A stretch of DNA of 64,000 nt from Thermoplasmata archaeon. Its GTDB lineage: Archaea; Thermoplasmatota; Thermoplasmata; Methanomassiliicoccales; Methanomethylophilaceae. Positions 16,376-24,711 of this stretch are shown here, in pieces. Made by a program: the position numbers and the translations under genes. Below the pieces are notes generated by a model. That model saw only the letters and a program-made list of their open reading frames with translations, had not been told where the DNA came from and did no database searches. The stretch lies in assembly GCA_015063235.1 (NCBI GenBank), contig SUSW01000034.1, positions 1 to 64,000 on the forward strand, given 5' to 3'. Position 1 is the first letter of the stretch. The number at the start of each line of letters is the position of its first letter.

Positions 16376-17109
16376 TCCGCCTCCATCGTGAGAGCGGTGG
16401 TGAAGGATGTCTCGTCGAATTCCTCGCTGACGCATTTGTTCTCGTCGGTGAACTTCGCTATGAAGACATGCATCGCTTTCTTCCTGACAGGATATTTGAG
16501 GACTCCCTCGGAATCTGTCTTGTAGGTGACGAAGTCCTCATCGTCCTGGGCGTAGGTGATGACCTTCGCGTTGGGAAGCGGCTTCCCCTCGTATAGGACC
16601 CTCAGGGTGAAGTCCTTGCCTGTCTGCAGGGTGGCCCTCTCGGGCATGATCTCCAGGGTGCTGTGCAAGACAGAGCCGGGATTCACACCGTCCCTGGATA
16701 TGATGCGTTTGGCGACCATGTTGAACGCTCCGCTGTACTTCACTTGGGAATAATCCCTCTTGGATCCCCTATGCCATCCTTCGTCGTTCGTGACCCACGT
16801 CGAATTGGAATCGACATACATCGTATACACATCTGCACCCTTGTCCTCGAATGAGAACAGCCATCCGTGGGGGTTCTTGATGATCTCCCTGTCGGGATCC
16901 TCGGTCCTGCCGTTGTCATCATAGAGGAGGACATTGGCGTAATCGGTAGGCATAGGCTTGTCGGGGACCATGGTGTGTCCGTACAGACCGTACACGTTCA
17001 CGATGTTGCCGTCCCTCATGATCTTGTCAAGCCAGATCTCATGCCCGTATATCTGCCTGGAGTAGCTCCTCGCAGTTTCGGGATCCATTTGGATGTGTTC
17101 GTATGCCAT
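16372..17109 (-). CDS. DUF4198-like protein, putative Ni/Co-linked
   Basis: A 245-aa protein. An N-terminal domain beginning YGHEIWLDKIMRDGNIVNVYG resembles the HxxWLD-type start of DUF4198 proteins, which occur with Ni/Co uptake systems. The C-terminal 85 residues form an Ig-like or transthyretin-like module (TGKDFTLRVLYEGKPLPNAK ... TYKTDSEGVLKYPV). With the ATG at 17109, preceded by a TATA-like CTTATATCA at the right distance, no signal peptide is present. A longer form from 17154 would add a hydrophobic leader, so location is uncertain. First gene of the CooC/CooT operon. Confidence 0.55.
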   Translation of the reverse strand: MAYEHIQMDPETARSYSRQIYGHEIWLDKIMRDGNIVNVYGLYGHTMVPDKPMPTDYANVLLYDDNGRTEDPDREIIKNPHGWLFSFEDKGADVYTMYVDSNSTWVTNDEGWHRGSKRDYSQVKYSGAFNMVAKRIISRDGVNPGSVLHSTLEIMPERATLQTGKDFTLRVLYEGKPLPNAKVITYAQDDEDFVTYKTDSEGVLKYPVRKKAMHVFIAKFTDENKCVSEEFDETSFTTALTMEAE

Positions 17110-17146
17110 GAATGCTGGTATTACGAATATGATATAAGTATTACTT

Positions 17147-17175
17147 GGTAACATTTTTAAACAAATCGTGTTACT
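17147..17175. promoter_or_regulatory. GTAACA-N15-TGTTAC inverted repeat between divergent genes
   Basis: GTAACA (17148-17153) and TGTTAC (17169-17174) form an inverted repeat with half-sites about two helical turns apart. It lies just upstream of the TATA-like element (about 17130-17138, minus strand) of the DUF4198-CooC-CooT operon. The half-site TCGTGTTACT is identical to one at 32371-32380 and related to the GTAACAC boxes before the FecCD operon. A metal-responsive operator is a reasonable guess. Confidence 0.5.
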
Positions 17176-17282
17176 ATAATCCGTACCCCCTGGGGGCTCA
17201 TAAAATTGTAATTACCGGTCATACCAGACCATCATGCGGTATTGTTATCTATGCAGTCGCATATCGAACCGGCAGTGATACC

Positions 17283-17765
17283 TTGTTCGGAAAGAAATCG
17301 ACAGAGGAAAGGGTGCGCATACTCTTTCTGGACCGCAAGAACGATTACGTCTCCCAGCTGGCGGAGTACTTCGCCAATCAGTTTTATGAGGGGATCTACG
17401 AGGTCTATAGCGCCGGTTTCGAGCATGATATCATCGACTGCGACCTCATCTCCGTGATGTATCAGAACGGAGAGGATATGAGGAGGCAGGTCGCCAAGGA
17501 TCTGAAGAACGAGGAGCTCCTCCCCAAGGATCTGGTATTCGATTATGTGGTCTACATGGAGCAGCCGATCTTCGACGAGTACTCCAAGAAATCCCCGTGG
17601 CAGGGTAAGCAGATCCTCGCCCCCATGATCGCCAGGGAGGACTTCACCGCCACGGATGACGCCGAGCTCTACGATGATTACGTCAGGGTCATAGAGCAGG
17701 TCAAGGCGTGGGTGAAGGAGAACCTTAAGGACCCGAAGAATCTGGCAGCATTGGTATCCGCATGA
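17283..17765 (+). CDS. Low-molecular-weight phosphatase-like protein
   Basis: About 160 aa. The body VRILFLDRKNDYVSQLAEYFANQ ... VYSAGFEHD and the later VVYMEQPIFDEY resemble the LMW-PTP/arsenate reductase fold, but the catalytic CX5R loop is replaced (LFLDRKNDYVS), so phosphatase activity is doubtful. No ATG lies in the likely start zone; I give the TTG at 17283, with GTG at 17313 as an alternative. It overlaps tsr3 by ATGA. The frame is open from 17145, across the putative operator. Confidence 0.6.
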   Translation: MFGKKSTEERVRILFLDRKNDYVSQLAEYFANQFYEGIYEVYSAGFEHDIIDCDLISVMYQNGEDMRRQVAKDLKNEELLPKDLVFDYVVYMEQPIFDEYSKKSPWQGKQILAPMIAREDFTATDDAELYDDYVRVIEQVKAWVKENLKDPKNLAALVSA

Positions 17766-18301
17766 TCCCGGTCATAATCTACGACAAATGTCAGTGCAAT
17801 CCCAAGAAATGTACCGCCAAGCGCATGCTCAAGTTCAATCTGGGCAAAGAGGCGAAGACCTTAGGGGCCATACCGAAGGGATCCATCGTTCTTTCTCCGT
17901 TCTCCGATAAGGCCATGTCGCCTGCCGACATCCATGCGGCGAGGAAAGGATTGGTGGTCATGGACCTGACATGGACCAACATCGACGAGTTCCCCAGGCT
18001 CAAGACGGTGGAGGAGCGCGCATTGCCGTATCTTCTCGCATCGAATCCGATCAATTGGGGCCGCCCCATGGAGCTGAACAGCGCGGAGGCGGTCATGGCA
18101 GCCCTTTACATTTTGGGAGAGAAGGAGCAGGCTTCGGAGTTTCTGGGAAGATTCAATTGGGCGCCTGAGTTCATGCGTCTCAACGGTGAGATGCTCGAGG
18201 ATTATTCCAAAGCCAAGGATAGTACGGAAGTGGTCCGCATACAGAATGAATACCTCGAAGCGATAAGAGGCGGCTCCGGTCCTGAGGAAGAAACTGATTA
18301 A
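17762..18301 (+). CDS. tsr3: rRNA aminocarboxypropyltransferase Tsr3
   Basis: A 179-aa Tsr3 (DUF367) enzyme that transfers the 3-amino-3-carboxypropyl group of SAM to a small-subunit rRNA pseudouridine or its methylated form. The family blocks are clear: CNPKKCTAKRM, IVLSPFSDKAMSPAD, LVVMDLTW, PYLLASNPINWGRP, LNSAEAVMAALYILGE and FNWAPEFMRLN. Its start overlaps the LMW-PTP-like stop. The stop is TAA, followed by an AGGCG/CGCCT hairpin at 18355-18369. Confidence 0.93.
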   Translation: MIPVIIYDKCQCNPKKCTAKRMLKFNLGKEAKTLGAIPKGSIVLSPFSDKAMSPADIHAARKGLVVMDLTWTNIDEFPRLKTVEERALPYLLASNPINWGRPMELNSAEAVMAALYILGEKEQASEFLGRFNWAPEFMRLNGEMLEDYSKAKDSTEVVRIQNEYLEAIRGGSGPEEETD

Positions 18302-18541
18302 GCCATGTTAACGAAACCGTTTGCTGCATGTTAGCACATCCTTTATCACCGTATAGGCGACAATCGCCTTTGCATCGAAATGAAAGTGAATATGATGGCA
18401 TCGGCATACGTACAGAAGGGGATGGCCATAAACAGGTGGCCACATCGGTTTTCCCGACATGTTTATAACATTCGCCATTACCTTGAAAGAGGCCGTTTCA
18501 ATAGCATAAAATACCTCAATAGGACTACTTCGTTGGCGCTC

Positions 18542-18778
18542 ATGAAGGATGAATTGTTATCGATGATTTGGGAGTCTATAGGGGATGACAGACTCTCCAC
18601 CAGGGATGCCAGCGAGAGGCTCGACAGTCTCTTCGGCTACCGCTGCCCGGATGATCTGGCGAAGACGCTGTCCAAATACCGTAAGGAAGGTAAGATCAAG
18701 GGAGAGATATCCATGAATGTCGGCGGATGGGTCTGGTGGGTCGATGACGAGTGCCGTTCGAAGGGGGAATCGGAATGA
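18542..18778 (+). CDS. Small winged-helix-like protein upstream of mcm
   Basis: A 78-aa protein (start MKDELLSMIWESIGDD) that looks like one compact helix-turn-helix domain: a repeated acidic/basic helix pattern, DDLAKTLSKYRKEGKIKGEI as helix and wing, and a terminal WVWWVDDECRSK. The ATG at 18542 was chosen although the frame is open from 18380. It overlaps the MCM start by ATGA, so the two proteins are made together; an accessory role in replication is inferred from this coupling only. Confidence 0.6.
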   Translation: MKDELLSMIWESIGDDRLSTRDASERLDSLFGYRCPDDLAKTLSKYRKEGKIKGEISMNVGGWVWWVDDECRSKGESE

Positions 18779-20862
18779 CATACGAGGACAGCGAGATAGA
18801 GAAACTGTGGGAGACGGTGTTCGCCACGGACAAGTACCGTGTCATGATAGGGGATATCGCCGATAACTACCCTCAGAAGAAGAGTGTAGAGGTCGATTAC
18901 AATGATATAAACCTCTACGATGTGGCATTTTCCGCATATCTCCTCGAAGAGCCTGACAGATGTATCGAAATCGCGAAGAGGGCAGTCATGAACATGGTTC
19001 CCAACATAGACCGCCCCGGTCAGGCAATCAATGTAAGGATATCCGATCTGCCCCGTGACGCAAAGGTCGAGATCAGGAATCTTAGGGCGGACCATCTCGG
19101 AAAGCTTGTGGCCGTGGAGGGATTGGTCAGGAAGGTCACTACCGTCAAGCCCCGTATAACGCATGCTCTGTTCAGGTGCGCCAGATGCGGCTCGGAGATA
19201 TGGGTGCCGCAGACCGGCATGATCATGAAGGAGCCTCTGATGTGCAACAATCCGGATGGAAGCTGCAACAAGCAGGCGACACGTTTCATAGAGGACCTGA
19301 AGGCATCCACGTACATCGATACCCAGAAAATAGAGATCCAGGAGAGGCCGGAGGGACTCAGGGGAGGTTCCCAGCCCGAGAGGCTGATAGGTTACGTGGA
19401 AGACGACATAGCAGGTCTGGTTACCGCCGGTAACAGCATCACTCTTAACGGAATTCTCCGTTCCCAGGAGAAATCCGACAGGGACAAGTCCACAGTGTTC
19501 GAGACATATCTGGACGTGATCTCCATCGAGTTCGAGCAGCATGAGTACGATGAGATCCAGATAACGGAAGAGGATGAGAGGGAGATCCTCTCCATGTCGA
19601 GGGATCCGAATCTTTACAGCAACATCATTAGATCGATCGCACCGTCCATCTTCGGGATGGATGATGAGAAGAAGGCCATAGCATTGCAGTTGTTTGGAGG
19701 CTGCCATAAGGTCATGGACGACGGTACCAGTCTGAGAGGGGACATCCACATTCTGCTCATCGGAGATCCCGGAGTCGCAAAATCGCAGATCCTCAGGTAC
19801 ATGAGCAACCTTGCTCCGAGAGGAATATACGCATCAGGAAAGTCCGCTTCGGCCGCAGGACTGACAGCCGCTGCGGTAAGGGATGATTTCGGAGACGGAA
19901 GATGGACCCTGGAAGCAGGTGCGCTGGTCTTGGCGGATAAGGGACTGGCCTGCATCGATGAGTTGGATAAGATGACTGACCAGGACAGGTCCTCCCTGCA
20001 TGAGGCAATGGAGGCCCAGAGGATATCAGTCGCGAAAGCAGGTATCAATGCTACATTGCAGTGCAGGTGCTCGATGCTCGCCGCGGCCAACCCCAAGTAC
20101 GGAAGGTTCGAGGAGGAGACCAGCATCTACCAGCAGATCGAACTGCCTCCTCCGCTGATGTCCCGTTTCGATCTCATAGAGATACTCACGGACAAACCCA
20201 ATAAAGCACGTGATCAGAAGCTTTCATCGCACATCCTTGCGACTCAGCTCCGCGGACAGGCCAGGATGCTTCCCGAAGGGGCGAACATCGACGGTATCGA
20301 CGTGGAGGATATATTGAACAAGACCAATGAGATCAAACCCATCTACTCCGTAGAGATGCTCAGGAAGTATGTGGCGTACTCCAAGCGCATCGTGCCGGTC
20401 ATGACACCGGAGGCCAACAAGATCATCCAGGACAGTTTCCTGAGGATCAGGAACCTGGGAAGCGGGGACTCCGTACCTATAACGGCAAGACAGCTCGAAG
20501 GTTACGTGCGTCTCTCCGAGGCATCGGCGAAGATGCGCCTGTCCAACAGGATAACCGAGCAGGACGCCAACAATGCGGCGGAACTCATCGAGGCGTATCT
20601 CAACAGGATCGCAGGCAACGGTGACGGAACTTATGACATCGACAAGATTTCCACGGGAATATCTTCGAAGGACCGTAACAAGCTGGACATCATACGCGGC
20701 ATCATGAACGAGTTTGGAGAGACAGGTCTGAAGATGGACGAGATCATGCTCCATGCTCAGAATCAGGGACTTTCAGACAGCGAGGTCGAACGCGCTGTGA
20801 AGACTCTGAACGACGGCGGAGAGCTGTTCAAGAGTCCATCTGGAATTTACAAGAAGGCTTGA
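18775..20862 (+). CDS. mcm: Replicative DNA helicase MCM
   Basis: A 695-aa archaeal minichromosome maintenance helicase. The N-terminal domain has a zinc site (CARCGSEI ... CNNPDGSC). The AAA+ domain has Walker A GDPGVAKSQ, Walker B CIDELDKM and arginine-finger motif SRFDL, and the family ends in a C-terminal winged helix (about the last 80 residues, GLKMDEIMLHAQNQGLSDSE). It unwinds DNA at the fork as a hexamer. Start MTYEDSEIEKLW overlaps the upstream winged-helix gene. The stop is TGA. Confidence 0.97.
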   Translation: MTYEDSEIEKLWETVFATDKYRVMIGDIADNYPQKKSVEVDYNDINLYDVAFSAYLLEEPDRCIEIAKRAVMNMVPNIDRPGQAINVRISDLPRDAKVEIRNLRADHLGKLVAVEGLVRKVTTVKPRITHALFRCARCGSEIWVPQTGMIMKEPLMCNNPDGSCNKQATRFIEDLKASTYIDTQKIEIQERPEGLRGGSQPERLIGYVEDDIAGLVTAGNSITLNGILRSQEKSDRDKSTVFETYLDVISIEFEQHEYDEIQITEEDEREILSMSRDPNLYSNIIRSIAPSIFGMDDEKKAIALQLFGGCHKVMDDGTSLRGDIHILLIGDPGVAKSQILRYMSNLAPRGIYASGKSASAAGLTAAAVRDDFGDGRWTLEAGALVLADKGLACIDELDKMTDQDRSSLHEAMEAQRISVAKAGINATLQCRCSMLAAANPKYGRFEEETSIYQQIELPPPLMSRFDLIEILTDKPNKARDQKLSSHILATQLRGQARMLPEGANIDGIDVEDILNKTNEIKPIYSVEMLRKYVAYSKRIVPVMTPEANKIIQDSFLRIRNLGSGDSVPITARQLEGYVRLSEASAKMRLSNRITEQDANNAAELIEAYLNRIAGNGDGTYDIDKISTGISSKDRNKLDIIRGIMNEFGETGLKMDEIMLHAQNQGLSDSEVERAVKTLNDGGELFKSPSGIYKKA

Positions 20863-20866
20863 TCAC

Positions 20867-21157
20867 ATGTTCGTGAAGATTCACAAGACCGAGAAAGGCC
20901 CGATACTGGCAGCATGCGATGAGCATCTCATCGGCATGAACTTCAGGGAAGAGGGAAAGAGGCTGGACGTCAGCGAGATATTCTACAAAGGGGAGTCTGT
21001 CGGCAGGGACGTCCTTGTAGAGAGGATGAAGAACGTCTATACGATGAACCTGGTCGGAGACGAGGTCGTCTCGATAGCGATCGAGGAGGGATACGCCTCC
21101 GCGGAGAATGTCATCGAGATTGACGGAGTCAAGCACGTTCAGGTTGTGATATTCTGA
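20867..21157 (+). CDS. DUF424 family protein
   Basis: A 96-aa archaeal protein with the DUF424 pattern: MFVKIHKTEKGPILAACDEH, then GMNFREEGKRLDVSEIFYKG and the final hydrophobic strand. DUF424 proteins occur next to NMD3 or translation factors in archaea, and this one lies four bases after mcm and overlaps nmd3. The molecular function is unknown; a translation link is suggested by context. Confidence 0.85.
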   Translation: MFVKIHKTEKGPILAACDEHLIGMNFREEGKRLDVSEIFYKGESVGRDVLVERMKNVYTMNLVGDEVVSIAIEEGYASAENVIEIDGVKHVQVVIF

Positions 21158-22185
21158 ATTTCTGTGTCAAGTGCGGCCGTGAATGCGAGGAATCCCTTAA
21201 CGGTCTCTGCATAGACTGCTGGTTGGACGGCCGCAGCTTGACAGAACTGCCCCATCATGTCGATCTCAGGGTCTGCACCAACTGCGGCGAATACCTATTC
21301 GGCGATAGGTGGTTGAAGAAGGACGAGGTCACAGCGGTACTCGATGCGGCGGTGAACTCATTATCGGTCATCCGCGATGCCAAGATCGTCGATGTGGAGA
21401 CTTCGTATGAGTGCCAGGACCCTTATGTCTACGTCGTCCATGTCTATTCCAAATGCGATGTCATGGGATACATAGCAGAAGACGAGTCCTCCACCATAGT
21501 CCGTATAAAGAACAATGTCTGCAAGAGATGCTCGAGGCAGCTCGGAAGCTACTATGAGGCGATACTGCAGATACGCACCGGGGCCAAAGGATCTCTGACC
21601 CCGGAGCAGAGAGAGGAGTCTCTGGCCTTCACCGAGGATTATGTCAACAGGGCCGCCCAGACGAACAAATCCCTCTTCATCACGAAGATGGAGATCGTCA
21701 CTGGCGGGGTCGACGTCTACCTTTCATCCATATCGCTGGGAAAGAACCTGGCCAAGGAGTTCTCCGAGCGCTATTGCGCAGAGACCAAGGAATCCCCGAA
21801 GCTGGTCGGACAGACCACCGATGGACAGGACATGTACCGTCTGACCTATCTGGTACGTCTCCCTGAGTACCATCAGGGCGATGTGGTGGTCTTCGAAGGA
21901 AGGTACTGCAAACTTACCCGTGTATCGGGGAACGGAGGGCGTGTCCTGGATCTGATGAATTTCAGGGAGAAGTCCGTAAGGAAATCCGATATGACCGAGA
22001 TCAAGCTCTATGAGAAGGCCGAGGATCTGAAGGAAGCCACCGTCGTGAACACGATGGGGTCCGAGATACAGGTCCTCCATCCCGATAATTACTCCACAGT
22101 GGATCTGAGGGTGCCCGAAGGCTACGAGGCCGGGGAATCGGTGCTGACCGTGGTCATCGAAGATGTCCTGTATCTGGTCCCCTGA
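21154..22185 (+). CDS. nmd3: 60S/50S export-type factor NMD3, CTG start
   Basis: An archaeal NMD3 homologue, 343 aa. The N-terminal zinc module reads NFCVKCGRECEE...LCIDCW, continued by CTNCGEYLFGDRW, and a second C4 pair (CKRCSRQLGSYYEAILQIR) is the NMD3 hallmark. The essential first cysteines lie upstream of any ATG, GTG or TTG. The frame from the upstream TGA (21121) to the first Cys offers only ATT (21151) or CTG (21154); the CTG forms a CTGA overlap with the DUF424 stop and has AGGTTGTGAT just upstream. I therefore start at 21154. NMD3 acts on the large ribosomal subunit. Confidence 0.85.
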   Translation: MNFCVKCGRECEESLNGLCIDCWLDGRSLTELPHHVDLRVCTNCGEYLFGDRWLKKDEVTAVLDAAVNSLSVIRDAKIVDVETSYECQDPYVYVVHVYSKCDVMGYIAEDESSTIVRIKNNVCKRCSRQLGSYYEAILQIRTGAKGSLTPEQREESLAFTEDYVNRAAQTNKSLFITKMEIVTGGVDVYLSSISLGKNLAKEFSERYCAETKESPKLVGQTTDGQDMYRLTYLVRLPEYHQGDVVVFEGRYCKLTRVSGNGGRVLDLMNFREKSVRKSDMTEIKLYEKAEDLKEATVVNTMGSEIQVLHPDNYSTVDLRVPEGYEAGESVLTVVIEDVLYLVP

Positions 22186-22225
22186 ACCCTTATCAAAATA
22201 TACGAGACATGACCTCAGCTCGGTC

Positions 22226-23095
22226 ATGATAAAGCTGCCCGAACCCATCGAGGATGTCGTCGTCAATCTTCTCCGTCTAGCGAATACCAAGCTCCCTGAG
22301 GATATAGGGTGGGCCATGGAGGCCGCCTCGGGGTGGGAGCAGAATGACATCGCATACACTCAGCTGGGTGCGATAATGGACAACGTCAAGAAAGCGGAGC
22401 ACGTTGGCAGACCCATGTGTCAGGATACTGGCATACCTGTTTTCTACGTTAGGGGTAAATTCGATTCTTCCATAGGAAAGGACATCTCCAGGGCAGTGGA
22501 GAGGGCCACCAGGGACATCCCTCTGAGGCCTAACACGGTCGATCCCATAACCCGCGAGAACTGCGGATCCAATCTCGGTCCCGGTATGCCTATCATTCAT
22601 TATCTTCCGACAGACGATGATTTCACGGAGATAACGGTCCTTCCCAAAGGGGCAGGATCGGAGAACATGACCCGTTTGGCCATGCTCAATCCCGCCGACG
22701 GGGTCGAAGGTATCAAGAAGTTCATCATAGACTCGGTCCTGGACGCAGGCGGACGTCCCTGTCCCCCAACGATCGTGGGAGTGGGCATAGGCGGGACATC
22801 GGATGTATGCGTCGCCATGGCCAAAGAAGCGCTGCTGATCCCGCTGGATGAGGAGAATCCAGATCCGGTCCTGAGGCAGATGGAGGAGGATATCTTCGTT
22901 GTTCTGAACGGCTCCGGACTGGGCCCGATGGGCCTGGGAGGCTCCACGACATCCCTCGGAGTCAGAATCAGGAAGTGCGCATGCCATACGGCAAGCCTGC
23001 CGGTGGCCGTCAACATCGGTTGTTGGGCGACCCGCCGTGCATCGGCCAGGATAACCGGAGACGGTGTCACATACTCCCAGGGGGTGAAGTTCTGA
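22226..23095 (+). CDS. fumA: Class I fumarate hydratase, alpha (N-terminal) subunit
   Basis: A 289-aa 4Fe-4S hydro-lyase subunit of the two-subunit class I fumarase/tartrate dehydratase family. Cluster cysteines sit in MCQDTGIPVFYV, ENCGSNLGPGMP and near CHTASLPVAVNIGCW; IGGTSDVCVAMAKEALL is typical. With the beta subunit downstream it interconverts fumarate and malate for the partial TCA arm of methanogens. Some fumarase-like pairs dehydrate tartrate instead. The start MIKLPEPIEDVV is at ATG 22226. Confidence 0.9.
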   Translation: MIKLPEPIEDVVVNLLRLANTKLPEDIGWAMEAASGWEQNDIAYTQLGAIMDNVKKAEHVGRPMCQDTGIPVFYVRGKFDSSIGKDISRAVERATRDIPLRPNTVDPITRENCGSNLGPGMPIIHYLPTDDDFTEITVLPKGAGSENMTRLAMLNPADGVEGIKKFIIDSVLDAGGRPCPPTIVGVGIGGTSDVCVAMAKEALLIPLDEENPDPVLRQMEEDIFVVLNGSGLGPMGLGGSTTSLGVRIRKCACHTASLPVAVNIGCWATRRASARITGDGVTYSQGVKF

Positions 23096-23658
23096 AGACT
23101 CTCAACACGCCTCTCAGCGAGGAGACCGTCAGGTCGCTGGAGCTGGGAGAGACGATATTCCTAAACGGTCTGATCATCACAGGACGTGACGAGATGCACA
23201 TCCGTGCTCTGGATTATGTGAAGGAAGGAAAGGCCGTCCCTGCAGATATTGACGGTTCGGTCCTGTTTCACTGCGGACCCATAATGGTTCAGAGGGAAGA
23301 CGGGTCATGGGCGGTCATAGCCGCAGGACCCACCACGTCGGCAAGGATGAACAAGCTGGAGCCGGAGTTCATCAGGAAGTTCCACATCCGTGCGATCATA
23401 GGGAAAGGCGGGATGTCGAAGGATACCGCCGAAGCCATGAAGGAATGCGGATGCGTATATCTGGCCGCTACCGGCGGAGCTGCAATCAGCCTTGCGGAGG
23501 GGCTCAGGAAGTGCGTCGGCCAGGAATGGCTGGATCTGGGCATGGCCGAGGCAATGTGGAGGTTCGATGCAGAGAAGTTCGGACCTCTGGTCGTAGCGAT
23601 AGACGCAAAAGGCAACAGCCTCTATGATAAGGTGAACGCCTCACTCGTCAGACCTTGA
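23092..23658 (+). CDS. fumB: Class I fumarate hydratase, beta subunit, CTG start
   Basis: A 188-aa beta subunit: FLNGLIITGRDEMHIRALD (family GRD-x-H motif), LFHCGPIMV, GPTTSARMNKLEPEF and IGKGGMSKDT are diagnostic. The family N-terminus (KTLNTPLSEETVRSL) begins right after a CTG at 23092 that overlaps the alpha stop (CTGA) and follows a near-perfect Shine-Dalgarno GGGGGTGA. ATG, GTG or TTG alternatives lie far inside the alpha gene and would add a non-homologous leader. It converges on the next gene, with an 18-bp overlap at the 3' ends. Confidence 0.88.
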   Translation: MKTLNTPLSEETVRSLELGETIFLNGLIITGRDEMHIRALDYVKEGKAVPADIDGSVLFHCGPIMVQREDGSWAVIAAGPTTSARMNKLEPEFIRKFHIRAIIGKGGMSKDTAEAMKECGCVYLAATGGAAISLAEGLRKCVGQEWLDLGMAEAMWRFDAEKFGPLVVAIDAKGNSLYDKVNASLVRP

Positions 23659-24531
23659 ATCCTCTTCCACGATCTCACGCGGTGTCAGATCGTTGACCAC
23701 ATAGATGCTGTCTACCTCCTCGGGTTTTCTGCTGAGGTAGATTGCGATGAGGATCAGGAGCACCACCATGGCCATTCCGATTATCGCGATAGTGTGCCCG
23801 AGGTCCAGGCCCAGGAATACGGCGTGATCCTTCATCGTCATCGTGACCCTTACGGGCTCATCCGATGTCTGGACATCTGTTTTCCAATCCTCGAGTCCGC
23901 TGGCCGTGACGACCATTTCGTAGACCACACCCTTCGATGCGGCGATGTCGAAAATACCGTCCTCATTCGTGTAAGTTTTCAGTATGGTCTTGTTGGATAG
24001 CAGGGTGACTTCTGCGTTCTTAACCGGCATTTCGGAGCCGTTGATGTTTGCCACGACGGATCCATATACGTTCGCGCTAGAACGGGAGATCAGAGCCGTG
24101 AAGCCGTCCGCATCGTAAAGGTTGTGTACGCCCTCTTCGACCGAAGGGGACTCGGACAGTACGATCTCATACAGACCGGAATCTCCGAAGGGGTGCAGCT
24201 CTGAGCATACTCCCTTGACCGTGAACTCTTCCATGGTGAACGAGATGTACTTCACGTTGCTGTCGTAGTTGACTATGAACACCCCATCATCATCCGTGAC
24301 AGCGGTTTCGTAGACCCTGTCAAGGGATACCCAGGTCTTCACGGTGACGCCGGCAATGACAACACGGTCTTTCTCAGCCGGTATGTCGAAGACAATCCCT
24401 CTGAGTTTGTTGATCTCGACCGGTTCAGGTTCAGGAGGATCATCCGCCATAGAAGCGTCAGCGGACAGTACGGCGAAGAGGGACAATGCCGTTAGGCATG
24501 CAACTGCAAGGCCGAATATCCTCTTATCCAT
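23641..24531 (-). CDS. Secreted, membrane-anchored protein with carboxypeptidase-regulatory-like domains
   Basis: A 296-aa cell-surface protein. Residues 1-25 are a signal peptide (MDKRIFGLAVACLTALSLFA). Two Ig-like modules follow, with DDDGVFIVNYD and NEDGIFDIAASKG type turns typical of carboxypeptidase regulatory-like domains, then one transmembrane helix (HTIAIIGMAMVVLLILIAI) and a short charged cytosolic tail. An adhesion or envelope role is likely, but no specific ligand can be named. The ATG at 24531 was chosen because the signal peptide begins there. Confidence 0.75.
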   Translation of the reverse strand: MDKRIFGLAVACLTALSLFAVLSADASMADDPPEPEPVEINKLRGIVFDIPAEKDRVVIAGVTVKTWVSLDRVYETAVTDDDGVFIVNYDSNVKYISFTMEEFTVKGVCSELHPFGDSGLYEIVLSESPSVEEGVHNLYDADGFTALISRSSANVYGSVVANINGSEMPVKNAEVTLLSNKTILKTYTNEDGIFDIAASKGVVYEMVVTASGLEDWKTDVQTSDEPVRVTMTMKDHAVFLGLDLGHTIAIIGMAMVVLLILIAIYLSRKPEEVDSIYVVNDLTPREIVEEDSRSDE

Positions 24532-24711
24532 GCTCCTGAAACGGCATCGGCGATATAAGTAAGAGACGCTTGAATGCATGATTTCTGTTCAAAAAACAGT
24601 AAGTAAGCAGAAAACCGACACTCTCGGAGTCTGTTGGATAGTCAGGGTTATAGTTGCCAACCATGAGAAGACTTAAATTTACCTTAATGTTAAGACAAGC
24701 GGTTAGACCTC

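Noticed and set aside
18637-19749. A 370-aa minus-strand ORF over mcm
   Set aside because: Shadow of the MCM N-terminal region.
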